A stretch of 64,000 nt of DNA from Adenanthera pavonina. Lineage: Eukaryota; Streptophyta; Magnoliopsida; Fabales; Fabaceae. How positions within the stretch are numbered: the first letter of the stretch is position 1; the number at the start of each line of letters is the position of its first letter. The DNA is taken from assembly GCA_026686845.1 (NCBI GenBank), contig JAIVEN010000028.1:9501001-9565000 (forward strand), read 5' to 3'. The position numbers and the translations under genes were made by a program. Of the stretch, positions 1 to 11,276 are shown in pieces. The notes beneath the pieces were generated by a model that saw only the letters and a list, made by a program, of their open reading frames with translations, was not told where the DNA came from and made no database searches.

Positions 1-503
1 TTTGCATTTTTCAACTTTTGAAATGATTGTCTAACATTCGTATTTTAAGAAGTGATAATTCGTACAACAGTAATGGACAAACATAACTTTGAAATTTTTG
101 CTTTTGAAAATTCGAACTTTAAAGATCCAACAGACGAATTTTGAGGCATCACCGAGACTGTTCCAAGGCTAATAGGCCGAAGTTCGTCTGTTGGTCAACT
201 AAAATTTGAATGTTGACCATGTTGACTAGTTCAAAAACACAGTTTATGAGGCATAATACATCTAACACACATTAAAATTTGAATTTCATTTTAAAAAAAC
301 TTGCAGAATGGATCCAGAACTCAGAATTTTCATCATTTACTTCACTTTCTGGTTGTTCCATTCTGATGTGCTCTAATCTTCAAGTTTATTGCCATTGAAT
401 CTTGTGAGGAGCACCTGCAGCTTAGATTTAACATACTCCGATGCTAAAGTTAGAATTAATCTTAAAGTTGAAACCTTTGAAAACAAGATTGCATAAGAAT
501 AAC
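1..503 (-). repeat. pol/env spacer of SIRE-like copia element S2
   Basis: Non-coding sequence downstream of the RNase H stop of the minus-strand copia element. It carries scattered copies of the short motifs AAATTCGAA/TTTTGAA and GTTCGTCTG (for example near 135, 182 and 108) that also fill this family's LTRs. The equivalent spacer in the plus-strand relative is 7802-8794. By comparison with that copy, an env-like ORF and the 3' LTR of S2 should lie to the left of the window. This is inference, because those parts are not visible. Confidence 0.6.
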
Positions 504-1410
504 TTACAGTTCACTGGGATTTACCATTTCCAATTCTCTCCTTATTTTGCAATGCCTGTCTTCTGATAGAGGCTTTGTGAGTATGTCAGCAACTTGATTC
601 TCTGTTGGGATGTATTCCAATCTGACTTCTCCTTTCAAAACATGATCCCTTATGAAGTGGTGCCTAACTTCAATGTGTTTTGTCCTTGAATGCATGACAG
701 TGTTCTTGGTGATATTTATAGCACTTTGGTTATCACACATGATTGGAATCTCTTTCATTTTAACCTCAAGATCTTCAAGCTGCTGCTTCATCCAGATGAC
801 TTGGGCACAACAGCTTCCAGCTGCAACATACTCAGCTTCTACAGTGGATAGGGCCACACTATTTTGCTTTTTGCTAAACCATGAAACCAAGGATCCTCCA
901 AGAAACTGACAAGTTCCACTTGTGCTTTTTCTGTTAGTTTTGGATCCTGCAAAATCAGCATCAGTGTATCCTTTGAGATCTTTTCCATTACCCTTTGGAT
1001 ACCAGAGACCCATCTGTGATGTACCAATAAGATATCTGAAAATTCTCTTCATAGCTGTTGCATGGGTTTCCTTGGGACATGATTGGAACCTGGCACACAT
1101 ACAGACACTGAACATAATGTCAGGTCTGCTGGCAGTTAAGTACAGCAGGGATCCAATCATTCTCCTGTACTGAGTAATGTCAAACATCTTCCCATTCTCA
1201 TCCATGTCTAGTTTGGTTGCAGTAGCCATGGGTGTTCCCATTGGCTTGGCATTCTCCATTCCAAACTTCTTTAGCAGCTCCTTTAGATACTTGGATTGAC
1301 TGAGAAAGATACCATCACCAAGCTGTCTGATTTGCAGTCCAAGGAAGAAGTTAAGTTCACCCATCATGGACATCTCGAATTCTCCCTGCATTAACTCAAA
1401 ATTTCTTGCA
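504..1410 (-). pseudogene. Ty1/copia RNase H and RT C-terminal region (S2)
   Basis: This is the C-terminal part of a copia polyprotein: the end of reverse transcriptase followed by RNase H. Visible family motifs include GELNFFLGLQI, RRMIGSLLYLTASRPDI, YTDADFAGS, SVALSTVEAEY and ADILTKPL near the C-terminus, ending at a TAA at 504-506. The reading frame differs by one base from the upstream RT segment, so a frameshift lies at about 1400-1410, just after the YVDD catalytic box. In an intact element this domain would degrade RNA in the RNA/DNA hybrid inside virus-like particles. It is closest in content to the SIRE/Maximus group. It is disabled here by the frameshift and by upstream stops. Confidence 0.93.
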
Positions 1411-2118
1411 AAGAGTTTCATTAGTAGCACCGAAAATAATATCATCAACATAGATTTGAACAATTAGTAAATCTTTATTTTCTTTCTTAGTGAATAAAGT
1501 TGTGTCAACTTTGCCTCTATTGAACCCCTTTCCAATTAGAAAATTGCTCAGTCTCTCATACCATGCTCTAGGGGCTTGTTTTAAACCATAAAGAGCTTTC
1601 TTCAGTTTATAAACATGGTTTGGTTTTGTAGAATCCTCAAAACCTGGAGGTTGATCTACATAAACTTCTTCCATGATATATCCATTTAGAAAGGCACTCT
1701 TTACATCCATTTGATACAACCAAATATTCTTCATGCATGCATATGCTAGCAGTATTCTTATAGCTTCTAATCTAGCAACTGGTGCAAAGGTTTCTTCAAA
1801 ATCAATACCTTCTTCCTGATTATACCCTTTAGCAACCAATCTAGCCTTGTTTCTTATTATTGTTCCAGATTCATCAAGTTTATTTCTAAAAACCCATTTG
1901 GTACCAATGACAGGATGATTTTTGGGCCTAGGCACTAAATCCCAAACATGATTTCTTTCAAATTGATTTAGTTCATCTTGCATAGCTAAAATCCAGTAAT
2001 CATCAGTTAAGGCTTCTTCAGCACATTTAGGTTTAATTTGAGAAATGAAAGCGCAGTTAAGCATTTGATCCCTTAACTGTTTTCTGGTTTTAATTCTCTC
2101 TTGAACATTTCCTATTAC
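1396..2118 (-). pseudogene. Ty1/copia reverse transcriptase (S2)
   Basis: Copia reverse transcriptase (RVT_2 type). Visible motifs are GTKWVFRNKLDESG, NKARLVAKGYNQEEGIDF, ETFAPVARLEAIR, MDVKSAFLNG, QPPGFED, KALYGLKQAPRAWY and the catalytic YVDDI box (IYVDDIIFGA) near the end. It is in the same frame as the protease/integrase segment to its right but is separated from it by an in-frame TAA at 2119-2121. It loses frame just after the YVDD box. The enzyme would copy element RNA to cDNA. The family call is secure; the break points are read directly from the sequence. Confidence 0.94.
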
Positions 2119-3620
2119 TTAATCAACAGGATGATTCCTTTGATATCTCCAAGCTCTAGGGAGTTCTTGAGATGTTTGTTCATTAATTTCTTCATCAAAC
2201 TCTTGCTCCTGGATATCTTCCTCTATGTTAACAGATTCAGATATCTTTGGAGGTTCAGTTTTACTTTTATCAGAAATGCCCAGTTTTTCAAAGTTAAAAG
2301 CAAGATCATCCTCATTGGTAACATGTTTTGAAACAGTTTCATTTTCAATGAAAACCACATGCACAGATTCTTCTACCACATTTGATCTTTTATTATAAAC
2401 TCTATATGCCTTACTTCTACTAGAATAGCCCAGAAATATACCTTCATTGGATTTGGCATCAAACTTACCCAGATTTTCTTTCCCATTGTTGTGAATGAAG
2501 CATTTGCATCCGAACACATGGAGATGGGACAAATTTGGCTTTCTTCCCTTGTAAAGCTCGTATGGAGTCTTCCCAAGGATTGGTCTGATGTAGGCTCTAT
2601 TTATGATGTAGCTTGCTGTATGTACTGTATCAGCCCAAAACACTTGAGAGAGTTCTTTCTCATTCAGCATAGCTCTGGCCATTTCTCCAATAGTTCTGTT
2701 CTTCCTTTCTACTACCTCATTCTGTTGAGGAGTCCTTGGAGCTGAGAAGTTGTGGTCAATCCCATGCTCATTGCAGTACTCCAGGAAGTATACATTTTCA
2801 AACTCTCCTCCATGGTCTGACCTGATTAACACAATAGAAATACCTTTCTTATTTTGCACTTTCTTAGCTAAGGTTACAAATGCATCAAATGTATCACTCT
2901 TAGAGGAAAGAAATAATGTCAAAGTGAATCTAGAATAGTCATCTACAATTACAAGCACATACAGATTACCACCTAGAGTTTTGACCCTAGAAGGTCCAAT
3001 TAAGTCCATATGCAGCAATTCAAGTGGTCTTGTTGTGGTAACTACATTTTTAGATTTAAAAGATGATTTATTTTGTTTCCCTCTTATGCATGCATCACAT
3101 TCTTTGTCCTTTTCAAAAGATATTTTTGGCAGGCCAGTTACTAGCTCATTTTTGATCAGTTTAGACAATTGATTCATGTTAACATGAGCTAATCTCCTAT
3201 GCCATAACCAACTATCATTATCCTGACTAATTAAACATACATAATCCAAGGGAGGAAGTTCATAAAGGTCAATAGTATAATAGTTACCATCCCTTTGAGC
3301 TTTGAGGATTACTTTGTGATCACTTTTTCTTATGACCAGGCAAAACTTTGAGTCAAACAGCACCCAGTTTCCTCTGTCACAGGTCTGACTCACGCTTAGC
3401 AAATTGTGGTTGAGGCCAATTACAAACAGCACCTCTTCAATAGATGTTTCTGGATTTTTCCCCACAATGCCAATGCCAATGATTTTTCCATATTGATCAC
3501 CTCCAAAGGTCACCTTTCCTCCTTTCTTGTCTCTAAGGGTGATGAACTTCTCCTTATCTCCAGTCATGTGGCTTGAGCAGGCACTGTCCATATACCATTT
3601 GTTGTTCTTCTTAGCTTTGA
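2119..3620 (-). pseudogene. Ty1/copia protease and integrase (S2)
   Basis: Begins with the aspartic protease active site DSACSSHMTG (copia type D-S/T-A/G). A GAG-pre-integrase HHCC zinc-binding segment follows (LWHRRLAHVNMNQL, then CDACIRG). The integrase core comes next with its three acidic positions: D in LLHMDLIGPS, D in IRSDHGGEFEN, and E in TPQQNEVVERKNRT. The C-terminal part has the usual GKTPYELYKGRKPN and HVFGCKCF motifs. The order protease-integrase-RT-RNase H is diagnostic of Ty1/copia. The segment is open for about 490 codons, then stops at TAA 2119-2121 before RT. Confidence 0.94.
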
Positions 3621-3641
3621 GACAGACCTGTAAAACAATGT

Positions 3642-5440
3642 TTATGTTTTCTTTTTAGGTACCCAAATTTGCTTGGGTCCTTTTTGGTCAGTAGATTTTT
3701 CCCTAGATGCAGATGCAACTTTGGGAACCCATTCAACTTTCCTGCCAAGTCCATTTCTCTTCAATGCACAAGAGCTGGAAATGTGTCCCTTTTTGTTACA
3801 GAAATGACAGGTAATGAAGGGATTGCTAGATTGAGTGGCAAGAAGAAAACAATGTAGATAATACTTTTGTCTTGCATGCTTTGGTTGATTATATGTTTCA
3901 ATGCAAGATGACATATGATCTTTCTTTATGTTACTCTCAGCATGCACAAAATGTCTCATATATGCATTCTGGTTTTTCATCCTAATCTTTTCCTTGACAG
4001 CACATGGATCATAGCCAAGACCAGCTTTTCCTTGTGATATTCTTTAGCTCCCCATTAAGGCAAACAACATATCTTTACCTCTAGTGAGCCTAGACATGCT
4101 TTTAACTAAATAATCATTAGTTTGCTTAAGTTTAGTGCATGAAGTGCAGCAAACAGATTCAGTAGTAGGTAAAGAGGCAATTTCAGAAACTATGCTTTGA
4201 GATTCTAGCTTATTTATCTTTTTCTTTGCCAATTTCAGTTCTTTAGCAACTTTAATGAATTCATCATGAAGCTCATGAAATGCATCAAGTAACTCAGAAT
4301 AGGAAGGTTCAGATTCATATATCTCTTCTTCCTGATCACTGCTGCATAAGGGTGTGGCTTCTTCAGAAGCAAGTGCCATCAGACAAATGTTGGCAATCTC
4401 ATCCTCATCTTCTTCTTCCTCATCTGAGCTGTTGCCCCATATAGATGAGATGTAGGCTTTCTTCTTCTTCCCTTTGTTAGCAACTTTCTTTTCTTTTTCT
4501 TGCTTCTTGAGGAATTGGGGGCAGTCCCACTTTATATGTCCCTGCTTCTTTCACTCATAGCAAGTCACAGGTTCTTTTGTTTCTTTCTTGCTTTCTCCAG
4601 CAGCTCCCTTCTTGAAGAATTTCTTGTTCTTCTTCTTGTTGTAGAATCTTCCGAATTTTCTGACCATCATGCTAGAGTTTCTTCATCTAGCTCATCTCCT
4701 TCGTCAGATTCTTCTTCCTTTTAATCAGCAGCTTTGAGGGCAAGGCCTTTCTTCTTTCTGTCTAGCCCAGCTTCCTTGAGAGCTTTGATTTTTCCTTCAT
4801 ACTCCTCAAGGCTACCAAAGAGAGCTGTGACAGAGGCCATTGATTCTTCTCTGGCTTCCTCTATTGCTGTCACCTTGGGTTGCCATTCCAGAGGGAGAGC
4901 TCTGAGTATCTTTCTTACTTTCTCAGACTGATTGTATTCCTTTCCCAGGCTCTTCAGTTGATTCACAATGAGAGTAAACCTCTTTTGGAGCTCCTTTACA
5001 GTTTCTCCTTCAGCCATTCTGAAGCTTTCATACTCTCCAATACATGTGTTCAGTCTGTTTTTCCTGACCCCAGTTGTTCCTTCATGTGCAATCTATAAAG
5101 TGTCCCACATCCCTTTTGTAGTGGAGCATTGTGAGACTCTGTAGAATTCGTCCTGGTTCAGGGCACTGACTAAGCAATGTATTACCTTAAAATTTAGCAG
5201 AACTCTCCTTCTGTCTTCTTCATTCCATTTTGCTTCTAGCTTCACTTTGTGTCTTCCATCTTCAGTTAGAGCCATTGGGACGAAATCTCCTTTTTCAGTG
5301 ACTGACCAGATGTCAAGATCAATTGATTGTAGGTAGATCTGCATCCTCATCTTCCAGTACCCATAATGCTCTCCACTGAAGCCTGGTGGTCTGTTTGTGT
5401 TATTGCCTTCAGGAAGTATACTCTCTCCAAAGCCAGCCAT
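3642..5440 (-). pseudogene. SIRE-like copia Gag (S2), broken
   Basis: Gag starts at ATG 5440 (MAGFGESILP), 42 bases inside the PBS. The N-terminal part is the UBN2/retrotran_gag type (RPPGFSGEHYGYWKMRM, then RFTLIVNQLKSLGKEY and KILRALPLEWQPKV). A first CCHC knuckle is seen at about 4520-4565, but its second cysteine codon is a TGA stop (4551-4553). A coiled-coil, acidic stretch follows (about 4044-4379), then a second complete CCHC knuckle (CHFCNKKGHISSSC, near 3760-3810). A long Gag with a helical segment between two knuckles is typical of SIRE-type elements. Breaks: a stop at 5093-5095, the knuckle stop, and frame changes between blocks. Confidence 0.85.
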
Positions 5441-5481
5441 CTTTGTTCCCGGACTGTAAAATCCTTTGAATGGGAATCCGG

Positions 5482-5493
5482 GCTCTGATACCA
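5482..5493 (-). other. Primer binding site (initiator Met-tRNA type), S2
   Basis: On the minus strand this reads TGGTATCAGAGC, the standard plant LTR-element primer binding site complementary to the 3' end of initiator methionyl-tRNA. It lies 2 bases inside the LTR end at 5496. It fixes the element orientation (minus) and the LTR boundary. Confidence 0.95.
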
Positions 5494-5495
5494 CT

Positions 5496-6509
5496 TGTTC
5501 GCTAGGCTGACTTCCCAAGAGGGGGTGAATTGGGAAGATTGCAATTTTTCTTCACAAAGTGAAATGGGTGAAGATAGTATAGTGTAATGGAAACAATGTA
5601 TAAAACAGAGCAAGCTAAAAAGTAAAGATAAGGAGAAGAAGACTAAGTGATTTATCCTGGTTGATGAATGCATTAACGGAACTTAGCTTCACTTCAACGT
5701 AGTTTCACTTCAACAGACTCAAGAACTTAGCTTCTAAAATTCGAACTTCAATGTTCAAAGTTCGTCTGTCAGAGAGCAGTTTTGAAACTTAAATCATTCT
5801 TGATCTCAGATGAACTTTAACATTGTTTCAGACGAATTTCTTCCATTTTCATAAGTTGTGATTTGTCTGAAATTCAAATTTTGAAGACTCAAAGTTCGTC
5901 TGTTTAAAAGAAGCTCCTTTCAGACTTATATGAAAATTCAAATTTTGGAAAGTCAAAGTTCGTCTGTCAGAGAGCATTTTTCAAACTCAATTTCATCTTG
6001 ATTTCAGATGAACTTTAACATTGTTTCGGACGAATTTCTTCTATTTTCATAAGTTGTGATTTGTCTGAAATTCGAATTATGAAGATATGAAGTTCGTCTG
6101 TTACCAAAAAGACTTCTTTCAGATTTGTATGAAAATTCGAATTTTGAATAACCAAAATTCGTCTGACAGAGAGCCATCTCTTTAGACTTATTCAGTTTTA
6201 GCTCGAAATTCGAATTTCCTAAAGCAAAGTTCAAATTTCCAACTTGACAGTTAAGTTTAAACTTTCAAACTTCGTCTGTTTATGGGTGTTTTTCAAATAA
6301 GTCAAGATTTAACACAAAATCAAGGTTTGAAAACATCTTTTTCTCAAATCAAAATCTTTTACCCATTCACAACTACTACTAAAGATCCTACAAAAGATCT
6401 AACAGCAAATACTCAAAATCTTCACTTGAAACAACTTTGATCTCCTTTGATATCTTCAATCCGAGCTCTTGAGTGTTGGTTTGGAATCATCAAAACTCTT
6501 GATTCAACA
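5496..6509 (-). repeat. 5' LTR of SIRE-like copia element S2
   Basis: On the minus strand the LTR runs from TGTTGAATCAAGAG (6509) to GCGAACA (5496), with TGTT/AACA ends. It is about 1.0 kb, shorter than its relatives at 17720-19581 (1.86 kb) and 11277-12928 (1.65 kb). After the shared TTATCCTGGTT block it jumps to sequence that matches the far half of the 17720 copy, so about 0.85 kb appears to be missing. Roughly eight copies of the GTTCGTCTG and AAATTCGAA motifs remain. The right edge abuts RT coding sequence of another copia copy, the point of nesting. Confidence 0.9.
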
Positions 6510-7801
6510 GCCTTTGCTCCAATTGCATGATTAGAAGCAATTAGAATCCTGTTGGCCTATGCATCATGAAAAACATAATGTTATATCAAATGGATGTGAA
6601 AAGTGCTTTTCTGAATGGATATATCATGGAAGAAGTTTATGTAGACCAACCTCTAGGCTTTGAGAACTCTACAAAATGAAATCATGTTTATAAACTAAAG
6701 AAAGCTCTTTACGATTTAAAATAAGCTTCTAGAGCATGGTATGAAAGGCTAAGCAATTTTCTAACTGAGAAGGGGTTCAATAGAGGAAAGGTAGATACTA
6801 CTTTGTTCACTAAGAAAGAAAACAAAAACTTACTTGTTGTTCAAATTTATGTTGATGATATTATATTTAGTGCTACTAATGAATCTCTTTCCAAGAACTT
6901 CTTTAAGTTAATGTAGGGTGAATTCGAAATGTTAATGATGGGTGAGCTTAACTTCTTCCTTGGATTGTAAATTAAGCAATGTGATGATGGTATCTTCCTT
7001 AATCAATCAAAATATCTAAAAGAGTTACTGAAAAAGTTTAGCATGGAAAAAGCCAAGCCAATGGGAATTCCTATGATTACTACAATAAAGCTTAATATGG
7101 ATGAAGGAGGAAAAACTTTTGACATAACTCAATAGAGAAGAATGATTGGATCTCTACTATACCTAACAGCTAGCAGCCCGAACATCATGTTTAGTGTCTG
7201 TATGTGTGCAAGGTTCCAATCATGTCCCAAAGAAACCCATGCAACTGCTGTGAATCGTATCTTCAGATATCTAATTGGAACATCACAGATGAGACTTTGG
7301 TACCCAAAGGGCAATGGAGAAGATCTTATAAGATACACTGATGTTGACTTTGCTGGATCCAAAATTGATAGAAAAAACACAAGTGGAACATGTCAGTTCC
7401 TTGGAGGTTCCTTGGTGTCATGGTTTAGCAAGAAGCAAAACAGTGTGGCTCTATCTACTGCATAAGCTGAATATATTGCAGCTAGTAGCTATTGTGCCCA
7501 AGTCATTTGGCTGAAGCAGCTTCAACTTGAAGATCTTGAGATTGAGATGAAGGAAATACCAATAATGTGTGACAACCAAAGTGCTATCAACATCACAAAG
7601 AATCCTGTCATGCATTCAAGGACAAAGCATATTGAAGTTAGGTATCACTTTCTAAGGGACCATGTTCTGAAAAGAGAAATCAGATTAGAAGACATCCCTA
7701 CCAAGGATTAAGTTGCTGACATTCTGATAAAGCCTCTTCCAAAAGATAGACATTGTAAAATCAGAAGAGAATTGGGTATAGTAAATCCCAAAGAACTGTA
7801 A
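6510..7801 (+). pseudogene. Ty1/copia RT-RNase H remnant (S1)
   Basis: Begins abruptly inside RT at the equivalent of the FAPVARLEAIR motif, directly beside the S2 LTR end. It continues through MDVKSAFLNG-, YVDDI- (QIYVDDIIFSA) and RNase H-equivalent blocks to a TAA at 7799-7801. It aligns throughout with the S2 copy. It is more decayed: a one-base deletion near 6564 and many stops, e.g. near 6721, 6914, 7134 (TAC to TAG in TQYRRM) and 7462 (GAA to TAA in VEAEY). Its 5' half must lie beyond S2, left of the window. Confidence 0.92.
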
Positions 7802-8794
7802 GTGTGTCCTTATATCTATCTTAGAGTTTCTGACATTGAATCAATCCTAATTTTAGCATCGGAGTGTGTTTGATATGAGTTGTAGGTGCTTCTCACAAGT
7901 TCAAATGATAATAGAACCATATAATGGAGCTAATCAGGATGGCACAATCAAGAGATGAAAAAGAAAGCCAGAAACCTGAGCATCTGGATCTGTTCTATAA
8001 GTTTAGAAGTTAAAATTCGCATTTTAGATGTTTATTAGATGAATTTCCATGATTCAACTATGTTTTTGAAAAGTTAGCATGCATAACATTCGAATTTGGA
8101 TGCCCATCAAATGAATTTCAGTTGGCTGCACACTGTAACAACACTCTTTTGTCCTTCAAAATTCATCTGTTGAACAATAGAAATTCTAATTTTAAAAAAT
8201 GAAATGCAAATATAGTCTCTATTCAACATGACTGTTGTATGAATCTCCATTTCTCAAAATACGCATGTTGAAAATTCTTTACAAAATGTTAAAGTTCAAA
8301 TTTTTGAATCAAAATTCATCTGTTGTAACATGTTCACTTTATTGATTCTCTGAAAGACAAATTTTCATAAGTAAAGTTCGTCTGTTACTTGTTTTGTTCA
8401 TGATTGCTTATTGTCTGGTTCTTTTGAAGTTCAAACTTTGTTGAAGCAAAGTTCGTCTGTTCATGCGTGGTTTCCTAAACCAAATCTCTGTCAGACGAAC
8501 TTTCAAGAGAAAATTCATCTGTCAGTTAGCCTAGCTGGATGGATTAACTTGTAACTGCTAGAAGTTCGAATTTTGACCAGTCAAAATTCATCTGATCTGC
8601 AGTTGCATACATTAAAACTGAAGGCCGTCCTCTGAACAGACACAACCCTATTCATCTCTCTCTCAAGTTTGTTCAAATTCTATCTTTAATTCCCATTAAC
8701 TCGGTTCGTGAACCTTCATTTCTCACCAATTAAATTTCTTTTCGCACCGTATAAACCCACTCTTTGCATCTTTCTGAATCATTCCTTAAAGAGA
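7802..8794 (+). repeat. pol/env spacer of S1 with TTCGTCTG-type repeats
   Basis: About 1 kb without coding capacity between the RNase H stop and the env-like start. From about 7995 to 8590 it is studded with AAATTCGAA/TTTTGAA and AGTTCGTCTGT or ATTCATCTGT variants, the same motifs that fill the LTRs. No splice or promoter signal was convincingly identified. Confidence 0.65.
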
Positions 8795-11007
8795 ATGGTA
8801 AGAGTCAAGAATCCAGAAGTTGGGAAGGGAGAGTCACGACCAAAGAGGTCTGTAAAATCCCAATATGTCTCCAAGGAGAGTGAAACTCAGAAAAGAAAAG
8901 GCGAATCCAGCAAGGCAACACCCTCCAAAAGGGAGAAAACTACTGTAAAAGCATACTCGAAAAATCTGCACCCTCTCCTTCGAAGAAAGCAGAGCCTACT
9001 ATTCCTGCCACTCCTGTCACTGCTGCTTCTTCTTCTTCCTCCAGCACTGAATCTAGAGAATATCAACTGACCTTACTACCATTGTGGAGCAATGCTCATA
9101 TTCTTGGAGAATACACTACCAAATTTGTCAGCAAAAAGGTAATCAAGCCTCACTGCATAAATTTGGAAGAATTGCTAATTTCTAACAACTTTGATGTTGG
9201 GCTTTGGATGATACAATACAAAAATTTGTTAGAAATACTGGAAAGATATGATGATGAGGTAGTCAAAACCTGGTATGCCTCTCTGAAATTCAACAGCAAG
9301 AAAAAGAAATGGGAAGTAAATCTAAGATCAAGGACTATCTGGCTAACAGATGAAACCTTTAATGAGGTTTTAGAAATTCCAGGACAAGATGGTCTGAAGA
9401 TTGACATTACAGCCTCAAGGTATATGGATTAGGCTGAAACCACTGATGAAGAAGGATGGCCTTTTCTAAACTACAGGGAAAGCACAATTTTGAACACTGT
9501 TTAGAAGAAAAGAAAACTGGCCACCTCTAAGCTTGTTGAAGCCTACTGACCTCAATGCTCAAGTCAGAATCCTACACTATATTATGCTAAGGATTATCTT
9601 CAACAAAGGAGGCAGTTTCAATCTGATTACAAGGGCTGAAGCACATGTGATGATAGCTATCATGCGTGGGAAGCTTATCAACGTGGGACACATCATCCTC
9701 CAACGCATGATCAAGGCAAGAGATTAGAGGAAAAATTTCATCCTTCCCTATGCAGCAATCTTCTCCAAGATACTTCAGTATACCCGAATCCAACATCTTG
9801 AGAAAGGAAAAGGGAAGCCTACTAAAATCTTCAAAGAAGAAGAACTGCAAAGGATGAAAATAGAGAAGAAAGATGGGAGATGGATTGGAAAGAGAGCTGG
9901 AAAGACTGAAGACCTTTTCTTTGATGAAAAAGCTCCCAACAGCAAGAAGGAACCTCTGAGGCTGCTCTAAAATCCATACCTCAGCCTTCTCAGCCTGTTC
10001 CATCTCCATCTCAGCCCACTCAAGCTCAAGTACCATCCACTTCATTTACTCGAGCAAAGCCAACCAAGATCACTAAGTTGTGTGACAGTCTATCTGCACT
10101 CATACTTAGCATCAGAGATGAGCAAAACGTTAAGTTTGCTCATCTATAAGACCAAATACATCAGTTGGCAAAGAATATAAAAGTGGTTGCTGATGCATAT
10201 GAAGACATCAGGAGTGCCATTCCCTCCACATCAGCTTCACCTAAGCCAGGATTTTCTGAGCCTATTATGTCTCATACACCTGAGCCTCCAAGTCATTTCA
10301 TGCCAGCCTCCCCTGAACCTGATGATGCAGTGCATGATACTAAAGCTGCTGGCACATTGACCACACCACAGGCCTCCAGTGATGAGACAAGTCCTGGTCC
10401 TCTCTTGGACTATAGAATGGGAGAAGAGGAATCTGTAGAACCAAGCACCCATGAGCCCATTCCTGAAGTTGATCAGGATTCAATTCTCTCGTCCCAAGAA
10501 TCTGACCAAGTTGAGAAACTGGTGGCAACCATCACTACCTCACCATTCATGCAAGCTGCCCTGAATGAAGAGAGAAGCATTGTGACTTATGTTGATCTAG
10601 AGGCTATTGCTCATAATGCTCCCCTATAAGCCCAAAGACTAAGGCTTGAGGAAATGTTTCGCTCTCCTGCTCCTGCTCCCTTATCTTTCTCTGCCTATGG
10701 TCTCTCAGAGGAACGAAGGGCTCAATTAGCTCTTTCTAGATAAGAAATGCAAGAGCTTCTTAAGGTCTCTAATGATAAGGATCCAAGCCCTGAAATTTTT
10801 GCACCACTTCCAAAGCTTAATCCTGATTTGCCTTTTGTTCTTATGCCTCTTAAGGCAATTCCAGTATCTCAGATCTCTCCTCCTGCTGATTTTGTACACC
10901 TTCCTGATGATGCCAAAAAGGGGGAGAAGTTCGAGCAAAGTAGAAAGACTGCAGCAGAGCCTTCTGACAAGACCTACAACAAGAAGTCCAAGTCCAAGAA
11001 GAAGTGA
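8795..11007 (+). pseudogene. SIRE-type env-like ORF (plant transposon protein domain), broken
   Basis: The ORF lies between pol and the 3' LTR, where SIRE/Maximus copia elements carry their env-like gene. It starts at ATG 8795 (MVRVKNPEVGKG) with a basic, Lys/Ser-rich N-terminus and then a Ser/Pro run. A globular block follows (about 9090-9730) with segments such as FVSKKVIKPHC, WYASLKFN and IWLTDETFNEVLEIPG, like the putative plant transposon protein domain of such ORFs. The C-terminal third (10165-10629) is Pro/Ser/Glu-rich and ends in a basic tail (KKSKSKKK, stop 11005-11007). Frameshifts occur near 8960-9080 and in 9430-9990, and there are stops at 9430, 10627 and 10741. No clear signal peptide or transmembrane helix is seen. 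The role of these ORFs is not established. Confidence 0.75.
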
Positions 11008-11262
11008 TTAGAACTTAGGATTGCTTAGTCCTTCTTGTAGTATTGTTTTTGTCTTAAGAATGATAAATCTTTGCTTTGAACTTTGTTCTGAATTTAATGA
11101 TTGCCATCCTTGTATTGGAACCTTAAATGAATTAATGATTTTCTCTGTTTGATCTGCTGTGCATGATATCTTTTCTTCTGAATTATAATGTATATGTTAA
11201 AGGGGAGCTTGTTAAAGTAAACCCAAGTACTAATCCAGTTTGTGAGTTGTTTTGTTATCAAC
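11008..11262 (+). other. 3' untranslated region of S1
   Basis: Short non-coding stretch between the env-like stop and the polypurine tract. It is AT-rich with no open frame or repeat of note. Confidence 0.6.
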
Positions 11263-11276
11263 AAAGAGGGGGAGAA
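11263..11276 (+). other. Polypurine tract of S1
   Basis: AAAGAGGGGGAGAA directly before the LTR start TGTTGAATCAAGGG. This is the second-strand primer of an LTR retroelement and confirms the plus orientation of S1. Confidence 0.93.

Noticed and set aside
922..1173. Open frames on the plus strand within 500-5700
   Set aside because: They are antisense shadows of the minus-strand copia pol and gag, which carry all the conserved motifs.
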